Notes: generated by a model not told the origin, from the sequence alone. Positions 9,642-19,394 are shown, counted from the stretch's first letter. The stretch: 22,469 nt of DNA from Chara braunii (GCA_003427395.1 BFEA01000078.1:2191496-2213964); one strand, 5' to 3'. Program-made: numbers and translations.

Positions 9642-9794
9642 TAAGGGCATACTCACACTAGTGGGTTTTTTGGCTAAATCGCAAGATCTGCTATGATGTT
9701 AGAGTCACACTGGGTGACTAGGATTTTCCGACCACCAAAGTTGCAAACGGGGTAGCATTTGTCAGCGGCCTGGGGGGGGGGCGGGGATGGGCAT

Positions 9795-9824
9795 TTTGCT
9801 ACCACCTCGAAAGGTGGTGGCAAA
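9795..9824. repeat. Subterminal hairpin of the Harbinger element
   Basis: Arms 9795-9807 and 9812-9824 pair over 13 positions (one G-T) around a 4-base CGAA loop; the core is ACCACCT/AGGTGGT. The MITE at 1592-2044 has an equivalent hairpin at a similar distance from its right end. Conservation of the stem between the two copies suggests a role in transposition or an ancestral feature. Confidence 0.8.
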
Positions 9825-10029
9825 TTCTCTTTTGGCCGAATAAATTCACTTTCGCCCTTAAGGAATTGCTAAAAGAAAATTTCCGCGCATTGTGACCATG
9901 AGAGGCACCAATTTGGCAATAGGCAGAGAGTTTTGCTCGTGTCCTTTCTGATTTGCAACCCATGTGTGACCAGGCGGGGTATTATTTCAGCAAACATGGG
10001 AAAGAAAATTCAGGGGCTCGTTCGACACT

Positions 10030-10139
10030 CCTCGGGGCGTCCTCGGGCCCCGAGGAAAAAATCTTGGAGTCGCCCGAGGAATTTGCCTCCTTCGTTCCAC
10101 TCATCCTCGGAATTGTTCCCCGAGGACGATTCCTCGGGG
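10030..10139. repeat. Cluster of CCTCGG/CCGAGG words
   Basis: Seven occurrences of CCTCGG or its complement fall within 110 bases: 10030, 10041, 10050, 10074, 10105, 10120 and 10132 (approximate starts). They include the palindrome CCTCGGGCCCCGAGG at 10041-10055. Both orientations occur. Such clusters near transposon ends can be transposase or accessory-protein binding sites; that role is inferred here. Confidence 0.7.
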
Positions 10140-10177
10140 CCTTCTGCGGCCAGTTTCATATATCAACGAGCGGACGT

Positions 10178-10239
10178 GAAGTGTCCTTGCGGACGTCGTT
10201 GGTCCATTGCGAAGTGTCCGTGCGTACGTCGTTGGTCCA
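10178..10239. repeat. Tandem duplication, 33-bp period
   Basis: GAAGTGTCC(T/G)TGCG(G/T)ACGTC plus GTTGGTCCA occurs at 10178-10206 and 10211-10239, two mismatches in 29 bases. It lies inside the left part of the Harbinger element, upstream of the transposase. Confidence 0.85.
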
Positions 10240-10887
10240 CCTCCGGCGGCCGTCGCGAAGTTGGAATTTGGCAGCGAAAAAAAACGAAACAGAGAAAAAG
10301 GTGCGCAGTCCCGGGTTTGAATTTTCAAATTCGAATTTCCGCAAGCGACAGACGGTGGCGTGGGCGTCATTTGCGGCTGACGCCAGCACCGTTCATCGGT
10401 GGAAGCATTTCGGCATGGGGTGGCGGCTGCGTGTGGGTAAGGCACGCCGAACTTACATTAAGACGTCCGAAGCGGTCTACACGCCGTCACACGATCGCCG
10501 GCGTTGTCGTCTTCGTCGGCGCACCTTCGTCGTCGACGTGTACGCTGTGTTGTGTGGCCCGCCATACGTGGAGTCTTCTCCAGTTGGCGACGACCACGTG
10601 GACAATGCAATTTGCGGCGATGGCCATGAACGGGGGTAGGGGGGGTGACACATTGAGCAAGGCAGAGAGGACGGCGGTGGCAGCGGCCGTGAAACCAGTC
10701 CTCTTCCAGTGTCAATTGCAAAGGGGTGAGGGAAGCATGATAGCAGACATTCGCGCACGGCGGAAGAGGATGCTGCAGTCGTTTTATGCGGAGGGAGAGG
10801 ACAGTGTTGTCATTTGCGACGTCCGTGCTGCAGGTGTGCTACGCCATGGGGTGTGGAGCATTCCCCTGAGCGACGCCGAGGTGGTGG

Positions 10888-11965
10888 ATGAAGCGACGAA
10901 TGGGCGGGACGTGGGAGGATTTGTGGCATTGCGACGACGCAACGACGGACTACTTCAAGGACAAGCTGCGCATGTCGCCACGTCTGTTTCGAGAGATCAC
11001 AGAAGCTTTGTCTCCCTTCCTTGAGCGGCGTGTCACTTTCTATAGGGAGCCCCTCCAGGCTGACCACATTGTCGCGTACGCTTTGTACAGGTGGGCGTTG
11101 GGGGAGACGTACGAGAGCGGGACATGCAGGTTCGACACTGGCAGATCTTCCGGGTTGGTAGCTATGCGGGATGTGACTGCGGCGTTGCTGAAGGTGTACC
11201 TTGAAAAGATAGTGCGGCCAACGGGTGTGCAGAAGGTGGTCGTTTTGCGCGCTTACGCTGACAGGGGTTTCCCTAACTATCATGGGTGCATCGACTGCAC
11301 CCACATCTTCATCGACAAGCCAACGAATTCCCTCGGGGACGACTGCTACGATAGAAAATATCGTTTATCGGTCCAGGCGAAGGTCGTCGTTGATTTGAAC
11401 TTGCGCGTGCTGGATGTGTTCGTCGGTTATCCAAGAAGTTGCCACGACGTGAGGATCGTCCACCTGTCCAGTTTATGGGCGCGAGCGGTGGCAGGGGAGC
11501 TTTTCACTTGCCCACCCTGTCATGCTGCCTTTCGGTGTGCGCACAAACAACTATCTGCTGGGGGACAACGGTTATCCGCCGTTGGAATGGGTAGTCGTCC
11601 CCTACGTCGGTGTTTCACAAACCCCATTGGAGTTGCGCTTCGACAACAAGCAGAGGACGATAAGGGGAGCAGTTGAAAGGGCTTTCGGAAGACTGAAGGG
11701 GATGTGGAGATTGTTCTTGCGCTCCCACAAGACGGACATGGAGACGTTGCCACAGTAGTTCATCGTCGTGTGCATTCTGCACAATAAATTTCTCGACTCG
11801 GGCATCCCCTTCGAGGACAACCTACTGTGGGAGGTCAGGCCGGATGGTGTGCGTCGCAGGGTGGATCTTGGGATGGACCGTCCCTTGAGGCCGATGTGTA
11901 TGGAGTCGTCGACAGGAGATGCGCTCATTCTACGAGAAGCACTGGCGGAGCAAATGGGTGCGTAG
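10888..11965 (+). pseudogene. PIF/Harbinger (HARBI1-like, DDE_Tnp_4) transposase, broken
   Basis: About 359 codons in total, a normal length for the family. Residues near 57-80 (DHIVAYALYRWALGETY) match the helix-turn-helix segment. The catalytic core is visible: first Asp in GCIDCTHIFID (about residue 136), second Asp in GYPRSCHDVRI (about 187), the LLGDNGYPP loop (about 223-231) and the Glu in AVERAFGRLKGMWR (about 263). Two lesions break it. A one-base insertion near 11515-11519 (extra C in CCCACCCTGTCATG) moves the frame from that of 10888 to that of 11522. A TAG at 11756-11758 then interrupts LPQ-stop-FIVVCILHN, after which the frame continues to the TAG at 11963-11965. The ATG at 10888 is chosen because the same frame has a stop at 10867. 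An open frame from 9933 to 11024 in another phase overlaps the start and might hold extra N-terminal sequence. The transposase would cut and paste this element and its MITEs when intact; this copy cannot be functional without correction. Confidence 0.9.
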
Positions 11966-13065
11966 TGAGAACGGCGAGGCGTGCGGCTGTGAGGACGTGG
12001 CTGTGGCGAGAGATCGTTGAGGAGGACGAGGGGAGATGGCGAGAACTCGGGGCAGACGACGTGGGAGGCATCTTGTCGTCGGGCAGATGGTCATTTCAGT
12101 AGGGGTCATTGTGTGTGCGGGCTCTTTGGTTCATGGAATCAGCGTGTTGGAGCAACGGTGGCTGCTTTGCTATGGGTTGCCCTGCATGGGACGGCGTGTG
12201 TGGGCAGATGGTTCCCGTTTACATTCGCACTCCGCGCCGGTGAGGACGTGGTCGGAGCCTGGGGTTGAGGGCGATGGCGTGGTCGAACACGTAGTCGGCT
12301 GGGGGGGCGTGGTGTGTGTGCACGTGCGGATTGCAGTTGTCGTTTGGTGTGGTGTCACCGCGGGTGACATGTGTGGGCGACGTGGTCGCGCCTTCACCGT
12401 GTGTTGTGTTTTCTCCGGAAATATGGATTGGAGTTGTCGCGAAGGCCATCAATTTTTGCGAAGTGTTCGGTCGACCGATGCTTTTTTTTCTTTTTACGAT
12501 ACACAAACAATGTACTTTGTTTTTTTATCGTGTGTATTAATCATTTTGAATACTTGTCTTCTTCTTTGTCGACGAATGGAAAATACATGATTGCACGACG
12601 ATGTTGGGTGTACTTTGTACTGCCACCTTTGCTTCCAACGTTTGCAATGTCGTGTGTGAACATCAATGACTTTGTCATAATCGGTACAAGCGTGCATCCC
12701 CAATCCCATTACGTCCCCCTTCGCATGACATTCGTGAAGGCAAACCAAAGGGCAACAAAACAGGCAGCGACAAGACGATGTAGACGTCAACAACATGAGT
12801 GAATACAATTGCATGTTCACTTTCACTGATGCGAACATCGATTTCGCACGTTTGTAATAAACAATGACCGTTTAAAGAACACGAAAGGTTCTTTCAAAAA
12901 CCCCATGACAACTGATCCGCAGCGTGATGAACACCTTCACAGAAACGACCAGCATCAATTGCCACCGGTGTCGTCCCCACCCCCCGCCCCCTCTCTCGCG
13001 AGCACCCTTCACATGTCATAGACGAAACCGCACGAAACGCTATCACCCGCCGCACTCCCCTACCA
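11966..13065. other. Interior of Harbinger element between convergent ORFs
   Basis: No third gene is supported. A plus-strand AATAAA lies at 12856-12861, in the right orientation to serve the transposase transcript but about 900 bases past its stop. The longest open frame (12036-12590, 184 codons) has no recognisable content. Confidence 0.5.
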
Positions 13066-15030
13066 CTAAGCTCGACGATGTATGTGCACTCCGGCACGAC
13101 GATTGGTGCGCGGTCGTCGGCCAGATGACGGCAGAGCAGCACCGCACGACACAAAACAACAAGCGCAAAGAACACCCGCATGCTCGGCGCCCCCAAACAC
13201 CCACCCCCACCCCATGCGCGTCCCCCATCCGACGTCGACGTTTGTACGGGGAATGCGACGAACACCCTGTCCTGCCCTGCGATGTCTACCTTGACGAAGA
13301 CACTGCACCATGAACGCGTCATCAACCCCCCCTGCTACCTTCGTCTCTGGCTTTGACGTCGTCTTCCTCTTCCGGGGGGCCTGTGCCCAACCAGTCGACC
13401 TTCTTTGCCTAATGGGGGAAGAAAACGTGGCGTCATGAGAGAATTTAACGCCGATCGACGCCCAGTCGGGGATGTATAAAGGAGGCGCTATGAATGTCAT
13501 GGGGAGTTTCGCCCACTTATCCGTGATGGCCGTCATGGCTTGCACGATGTGGCGGCGCGCGTCAAATGAGCGATGCATGGAGGCGATGAGCGTCGGTTTA
13601 GCCGTCAGTTGGACGAATACCCACGCATCGTAATGCGCACGATGATCGTCCCCGCACATCTGCATGAGCCACATTGTCGCCGCAAGCATGATCAGCAACG
13701 CTTCCGCAACGCTTTTCAGCCTTTCGTGCGACACCCGATCGTCGTCGACCCCCTCCGCCGTGCTGACGGCGCTCGTGAACGCCCCGACCAGTCGCTGGAT
13801 GCTGGCCTCCTGGTATGCCACCAGGTCGTCGTCCTCGTGCCTGTCTTCGATGCCTGCGCCGACGAACCATAGTGGGAGCTTCATATCCTTGTCCAGCGTG
13901 ATGTGGAACACCATGGGGCTCGCACACACACGCCAGTCCTCCCCCACCCTGATTGCGCGAGCGATGTCAGTGGCCGCGTGGTTCAACGCCTACCCGTATG
14001 CAGCGTGGTACCTCCGTTGCCTGCTCGCCGACTTGAAGATCCACTTGTGAATGACCCTCAAAGCGATCGTCTGCACCTTCAACGCCGTCTCCTGCGCAGC
14101 GTTCAACTCCGATTCATCCCCGATCTTGTGTTGCGGGATGGTCGTATGCGGCAAGACGATGCTTTGACGAACCAGTGGAGGTTGCACTCCTTTAGCCACC
14201 GCAACAAGATACAACCGCGCTTCTTGCATGCTCTTCACTATGGCGTTCCGTTCCGTTTCGTTCTGGAAGCGGATGTCGTCAACCCACAGCTTCGACGCCG
14301 CCTCGATCCCGTCCCGCGCACTCCGCTGACGCACCCTGTTCACCTGCGCTTCGTCATCCTTCCCCGCTCCAGCTCCATCGCCAGCCCTCGCCCCTTCCAC
14401 CGCCTGTGGAACCCCCCCGCCTTCGCCCCTCCCGCCCCCGGTCCTTGAGAAGGTTGTGAAGCCCCGGCCGCCGCGGCCCCACCTGCCCTTCCCCTCCAGC
14501 CGCGTGAGCAGCCCCACCCGATGTGGCCTCGCTTGACATCGCCCCTTCAGTCGCCTGCGCAGCCCCCCCTGATGCGCCCCCGCCTGCCCTTGCCCCTTCT
14601 CCCGCGTGCGAAGCCCCCGCTGTTGCGGCCCCACGCTGCCCCTGAAGCGCACTCTGTTGCTGCCCGACAGTAGTCCCCCCGCCTCGCGTGGATGCCCCCG
14701 TGGCGCTGACGTCGATGACGTCTTCCATTGTTGATTATCCTCTTGCGCCTCGTCTTTCGCCCACATCATCAATCCGGAGGGCTCCACTCCCCTCCTCGAC
14801 GACTTCCGCTTCATAGGCACTTCCTCCGATTCCTTGAAGTCGTTTTCATACTGCGACGCCGCCCCCTCCTGCACCCATTCTTCGTCCTCCATATACCAGG
14901 GAAGAGGGGAGGCGCCTTTGTCGAGCTTCCTTTGCTTGTTCGCAACGTGGTGACCCTTTTTCTCCCAGAGAGCAGCCTCAACTGCCTGTTTTTCTGCGGA
15001 CTTGTCGCGCCCAGAACCGCGGTTCGACAT
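13066..15030 (-). pseudogene. Second ORF of the Harbinger element, with in-frame TAG
   Basis: Reading leftward from ATG at 15028-15030 (MSNRGSGRDKSAEKQ), one phase stays open to 13066 except for a single TAG at 13990-13992; both sides are in the same phase, so one substitution explains the break. The order is: a charged N-terminus with a WYMEDEEWVQEG stretch; a low-complexity Gly/Arg-rich middle (about 14350-14730); a segment with KLWVDDIRFQNETERNAIVKSMQEARLYLV before the stop; then LNHAATDIARAIRVGEDWR, an acidic GIEDRHEDDDLV, and a basic PRKRKTTSKPE that could be a nuclear localisation signal. PIF/Harbinger elements usually carry a Myb/SANT-like accessory protein that helps bring the transposase to the nucleus and DNA. 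The position and nuclear signal fit that role, but I do not see a clear Myb repeat. The last part (below about 13260) is low complexity and the true C-terminus is uncertain. In-frame hydrophobic codons upstream of 15030 look like antisense shadow and are excluded. Confidence 0.6.
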
Positions 15031-16049
15031 GGCGCGCGACATACCCGCTTCAAGATCTGCCACGTGCGAAGTGAAGATTCGCGAGGCGATGGCGAAACGT
15101 GTTGTTAGATGCAGATCGTCGTCTCCACAAGGACAACGTAATGAGCGCGATGATGTCGTCGCTGTCGGGAGGTCGGCCCGGAAGACATTGTCGACGACAG
15201 GGGAACACGGCGACGAAGAGGACGACGGTGACGGCGGCAAAGAGAGGGATCGTGTCGATGGTGATGACGATGGTGTTAACGACGAACAAACAGAGGTGCG
15301 CGGTCGACGTTGTGACAACGCGGCGATGAAGATCACATGTCCCACAGCGGATGCTGCAACGATGATGGTGGATCGACCCGTGGGCTTGGCAAGGCGACAC
15401 GCGATCGCGGCGACGACGGCTAAGATGGCGACAAATGCGAGGATGGAAAGAAAGACGACGAAGGCGGCGAGGAAGATAACAACGACGTCGAACACGGGCA
15501 GATGGACTGACGACGGCTGCCCTTCATGGCTCGCGATGTCACAGCGAACCAGTCGGAAGGCGCGGATCGTCGACGACGACGGAGAGCAACGCGCGACAAC
15601 GTTCGTGCCGCGGAGACAAACAAGCGTGGAGAGACTTAGGAGGTGGTAACGGCGACAGAGCTAGAAGGTGGATGTAAGTGGCGTGTTGCGCTCGTTTGAA
15701 GGCTGATCGTGCATTTCCCAAGGACGGCCGCATCGTTTTATACACTCTACCCTGCTTGGTGGACGACCATGACCCATCAGAACCCAACACTGCTAAGCGA
15801 CAACTCCATCGCCCTATCGTCGAAACATTGGTGTCGCGGGCCTCATCGCGGAAGGCGTTACGAAAGGCCAACGGTCGCGGGGTAGACTGACGCAGGGTAG
15901 TGACTTCAGCACGCGTCTTCTCGCCATCCTTGTTTTTTTTTTTGGCGGCGAAGGACCCCTCGCCCCGGAAGGGAACCCCCACAATTGTCGCCACCCACGT
16001 CCGACGCTGAGAATACGCCCGCATCACAAAACTCCCCAACCACGAACCC

Positions 16050-16050
<1 letters not shown>
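15031..16050. other. No supported gene
   Basis: GC-rich sequence with many GACGA/CGACG words from 15100 to 15620, which leaves long open frames on both strands by composition alone. It is probably still transposon interior or its right part. A 9-base T run near 15931 precedes a G-rich patch. No GGGCATACTC-type right terminus was found here. Confidence 0.45.

Positions 16051-16085
<35 letters not shown>
16051..16085. repeat. Poly-C tract, 35 bases
   Basis: Thirty-five consecutive C residues, poly-G on the minus strand. It could adopt G-quadruplex or i-motif structures. Homopolymers of this length are also frequently mis-sized in assemblies. Confidence 0.9.
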
Positions 16086-16438
16086 ATCCTTATGCTGCCG
16101 GATGGGTATGGTTTGGCGGGGGAGATGATGACGACCCTTCCCCCCCCTCCCCCCAATCATCTGGACGTCCGACAACCTCCGCCCCACACAGGGATCGAGA
16201 ACGGCAGGAAATGACACAAAAGCAAACACCACATTTCAAAATCTGCACTTCCTATCATTGGACATCCGCATTTACACGACAATTTGCAATGCACGAAAGG
16301 ACGGCATCAACATCGACGACTGTGTGAGGGTATTGACCACAGGAAGTACAACATTCCGTAAATGCACGACATTCGAGACAACACCTTCATTACACGCCAG
16401 CAATTCAGTCACGGAGAGGACAGCAGAACACATGCTCC

Positions 16439-16439
<1 letters not shown>
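16086..16439. other. No supported gene
   Basis: C-rich at the left, with further short C runs near 16139-16154, then mixed sequence. No repeats, RNA genes or coding content recognised. Confidence 0.5.

Positions 16440-16486
<47 letters not shown>
16440..16486. repeat. (AG)n microsatellite
   Basis: Uninterrupted alternating A and G for 47 bases, then an AAAGGGAAAG tail. Confidence 0.93.
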
Positions 16487-16490
<4 letters not shown>

Positions 16491-16851
16491 GAAAGAGATC
16501 AAAACCAAATCGAAGTCGTCATTTATAAAAAGGGAAGTGCATACTGCACTTTATCGACGTCGATGTAAATTGAGATTTGACGAAAATATCCGTCGTGGCA
16601 AACGGCAGTAGCCTTAAAAAAATCCGCAGGAAAAATTGAAAAATTGGGAAAAAAATAAATAAATCCAATGTCAGTGGAGGAGCCGTCGACCCAATTGGAC
16701 CGCCACCCACTTCCATGGCCACCACGGCCAATCAAGAACCGCCACGACTTCGAAGGGCAGGCGACGGGTACACAGACGACCGAAAGGCTCCCACTTTCGC
16801 GTCGTGCGGACGATGGAACCGATGACTCGCACAACGTAGGTGGCACAAACT

Positions 16852-17145
16852 CTATCGCTCGTGGATGGCCTTTGCAACCTCCAGCAGAGAGTGACACATC
16901 AGTTTGCTAACTTCGTCTGACGCTGCGCAGTGTTTTTTTTGCACTTCCACCTTCGCTTCCAACGCTTCGCATTGCCGGATTTGAATGGAGCACTGCCGCT
17001 TGTTGTTGCTCTCCATCGTCGATGCCACGAAAACCCTGTTGTCGAGCGCATCGGTCCGGCACCACGCGCTGCAGTGCGGGACCCTCTCGGCCACGTCACG
17101 CAGAAGTTGGACCAAGCTTGCCTCGAAGACACAAATGGAGCTTCC
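16852..17145 (-). CDS. Possible coiled-coil protein fragment
   Basis: The minus-strand frame opens after a stop at about 17146 and ends near 16852. It contains a plausible helical stretch: RQCEALEAKVEVQKKHCAAS followed by DEVSKLMCHSLLEVAKAIHER. Charge and hydrophobic spacing look like a coiled coil rather than random sequence. No upstream start or partner exon is clear, and no family is recognised. It may be one exon of a spliced gene or a transposon remnant. Confidence 0.25.
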   Translation of the reverse strand, partial: GSSICVFEASLVQLLRDVAERVPHCSAWCRTDALDNRVFVASTMESNNKRQCSIQIRQCEALEAKVEVQKKHCAASDEVSKLMCHSLLEVAKAIHER

Positions 17146-17146
17146 T

Positions 17147-18204
17147 TAGGCCGCTCCGGCCGAGTGCGACAGCCATACCTCTCGCGAGCCCCTACGACAG
17201 GATAGGGACTACGCGAGGCACAACTTACCTCCACCTTACGGGAGCTGTCACCTCCCATCGGTGGGTGTATCCCTGCCGAGCTATCAGTCCACAGTACGAA
17301 AGTTACTCGGTTGCAATCGCAGAGGTGGACCAGCCGAGGGCGTTTCTCGTTCACGGTAGCATAGGGGGTACGCGCGGTAATACGCCTATCGGACCCGCAC
17401 GCGAACTGACATCTTGGGGGGGCTTAAGTCCCAAGCGCGGCTCGTCGTCGGTCGACTAGGACGCATCCCACACACCACGCGCACACCACTTTACGACCAC
17501 AAAAATAAAATGCACGCACACACACACCTCGCACAAACGACACTACCTAAACAACGCAGCACAAACAATGTGACAATGCTCCTAGCCCCTTCAGTAGCCC
17601 TCCCATAACTTTCACGCTGAAATGGGATAGGCGTCGCGCGCGAGACTAGTATAAAACCGCGTGGACACAGGGTTAATTCATATCGACTCGTAATGCAAGC
17701 GTACGCAGGCAGTCGCATGATGGCGTACTATGTAGTGTCCATAATCAAGCGGTCCCTCGTGGATCCGAGTACCGCTTATGATACTCAAGTGTCAGATTCG
17801 AAGTGTCGTGAGGGTCTGATCCCTCACGACATTGCACGGCTGAAGGAATATTCGTGCTGCCGCCGCGAGACTCCGACCTTTGGTCTAAGCTTCTCGGTAG
17901 GTAAGGCAAATAGGCTCTGCACAGGGGCAGATTCCTTCCCTGCAGAGTCTAGGGCTTGGGATGTCCTGGACATGGACCTTAAATCCCGGCCCAGGACCAA
18001 CGTCCGACTATAAAATCTCCAAGGAGCAAAGGATAAAAGGGGGTCTCCCTTTTTTCGCAAGGCATAATCAGGTTAATCCTTGTGCATGATCACAGTAACC
18101 CGCGCATACCCACCTCTCAGCCACATACTCATGTAATCGCAGGCAGTCACATCCAAAGTTCGAACCACAACCATACCTGCAATCACATCAAAGATTAACA
18201 AAGG
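17147..18204. other. No supported gene; possible promoter and hairpins
   Basis: A TATAAAA at 17650-17656 lies in otherwise mixed sequence and could be an LTR or gene promoter, but no transcript unit follows that I recognise. An imperfect foldback, CTCTGCA...TGCAGAG, spans about 17912-17947. The perfect hairpin at 17804-17831 is listed separately. Open frames are about 106 codons at most. Confidence 0.35.
17804..17831. repeat. Perfect 11-bp hairpin
   Basis: TGTCGTGAGGG (17804-17814) and CCCTCACGACA (17821-17831) pair completely around the 6-base loop TCTGAT. Two more outer positions pair if one G-T is allowed. No following T run, so not a Pol III or bacterial-type terminator. Confidence 0.85.
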
Positions 18205-18660
18205 TCAACGCACTCTGTTTAGAAAGGGAGAGTTCCCTGATTTATACTAAGTCAGATATAAACTCAAAAGACAGCTTTAGTTCAACTTAGACAATTATTT
18301 GACTAACTCCTTAGTTTTGCAGAAATTTCGGCAGCACTCCCTTTAGAAAAGTGTTATTCCAAAATTCATACAAGGCTAAGTTTAGAATCTGAAAGTAACT
18401 TTGACTTCTCAAGGTTCAATTTTGTCCGACTCCCTAAATTAGCAAAAATTTGGGCAGTACTCCCTTTAGAAAAGGAGACTTTCCAAATTTTTACTAAGTC
18501 AGATATAAAGAAAAGATAAGTTGAACTTTGACAAGCCAAAAGTTGACTAACTCCTCGGATTAGTAGAAATTTCGGCAGCGCTTCCCGTTGAGAAAGTAGC
18601 TTGCCAACAGTTATACAACGCCAAGTATAATAAATGATCCCATAAAATGCGAGAATTGAT
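18205..18660. repeat. Tandem array, about 122-bp unit, 3-4 copies
   Basis: Units align on AAATTTSGGCAGYRCT(C/T)CC followed by TTTAGAAAAG. The AAATTT anchor falls at 18323, 18446 and 18567 (spacings 123 and 121), with a partial copy at about 18205-18300 that matches CACTC...TTTAGAAA 124 bases earlier. Other shared blocks are GACTAACTCC and ACTAAGTCAGATATAAA. Copies are clearly diverged. Not coding. The array is cut off on the right by the hAT-like insertion. Confidence 0.85.
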
Positions 18661-18675
18661 CTAAGTAAAAAAAAC

Positions 18676-19394
18676 CTGGGTAGCACCCCGTACGCGTATG
18701 CAGTGCGTACGCGTACGTATACCGGCGTACACGTACGAACCCAAAATTACGCATACGCATANNNAAAAAAAAAAAAAAAAAAAAAAAAAANAAAAAAAAA
18801 AAAAATCAAGAACTCTAAAAAAAAAGTATGCTGTGCAGAATAATAATACAAACAACATTTACCTGTAGTCATACCCGAATTCCAAACCAATTTAGATTTA
18901 AAAAAAAAAAACCTTCATAAATTAAAAAAATATTTTTAAATAGTTTTTTAATTATTATGATAATATTACCTTTTTTTTAGTTTTTAATCTATTACTCGAG
19001 TTTCGTTGGAAACTCCGGTATGAATCCCAAGCAAAAGTTGTTTGCATCATGTTTCTGCATAACATATATTTGTTATAGAAGTTTGTTTTTATTTTTGTGT
19101 GTTTTTTTTCCTAGTTTTTTTTTAATAATTGCAATTTGTTTATTTTTCGTGTCTTTGATTTTTAATTGAAGTTTGGTACAAAATTTCGAAACGAGTCTCA
19201 GGCAAAAGTTGTTTGAAATATCATTTTGCATAACATACTGTTTTTTTCAGATTTTTTCGATGAACTGTTTTTTTTTATATTTTGTTTTACGTATTCCCCA
19301 GTACGGGAGTACGTGTACGCGCGTATGTGTCGCGTACAGGAATACGTGTACGCGTGTACGCGCAACCCGCGTACACGTACGCCTTGCTACCCTG
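18676..19394. mobile_element. Non-autonomous hAT-like transposon, 719 bp
   Basis: The terminal inverted repeats are CTGGGTAGCA (18676-18685) and TGCTACCCTG (19385-19394), matching the CAGGGTA-type ends common in hAT elements, with one mismatch. The flanks are AAAAAAAC at 18668-18675 and again at 19395-19402, an exact 8-base target duplication, as hAT transposases make. Subterminal regions (about 18688-18760 and 19300-19384) are packed with TACG words such as GTACGCGTACG and GTACACGTACG in both orientations. The interior is strongly A/T-rich, with a poly-A run (18761-18805) containing N calls at 18762-18764 and 18791, and two diverged copies of GCAAAAGTTGTTTG...GCATAACATA about 171 bases apart (19031 and 19202). 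No transposase is encoded. Confidence 0.85.

Larger units (their letters stand above)
9645..15030. mobile_element. Decayed PIF/Harbinger DNA transposon (right end not seen)
   Basis: The left terminus at 9645 reads GGGCATACTCACAC, identical for 14 bases to the MITE at 1592, and follows TAA (9642-9644), a standard PIF/Harbinger target triplet. Subterminal sequence repeats the MITE layout: TCAGCGGCCTGG, a G-rich stretch, then a 13-bp hairpin (9795-9824) with an ACCACCT core. Inside are a DDE transposase (10888-11965, plus) and a convergent second ORF (13066-15030, minus). A transposase plus an accessory ORF is the usual PIF/Harbinger layout. I could not find a matching right terminus to the right of the second ORF, so the element is truncated, interrupted or diverged there; the end given is only the last supported coding base. 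Both ORFs carry disabling changes, so it is not autonomous. Confidence 0.75.

Noticed and set aside
9933-11024. 363-codon open frame as a separate gene
   Set aside because: It overlaps the transposase start in another phase, begins outside recognisable sequence and has low-complexity content. At most it holds extra N-terminal transposase codons after a frameshift.
15031-15495. Hydrophobic N-terminal extension of the second Harbinger ORF (membrane-protein look)
   Set aside because: The codons arise opposite GACGA/CGACG-rich sequence, which always reads hydrophobic on the other strand. The ATG at 15028-15030 gives the plausible start.
15002-15649. 215-codon plus-strand open frame
   Set aside because: Asp/Arg/Thr-rich sequence caused by GACGA repeats and antisense to the second ORF region; no domain seen.
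15500-18100. Right terminus of the Harbinger element
   Set aside because: I looked for GAGTATGCCC and for an ACCACCT-type subterminal hairpin and found neither, so no right boundary is claimed.
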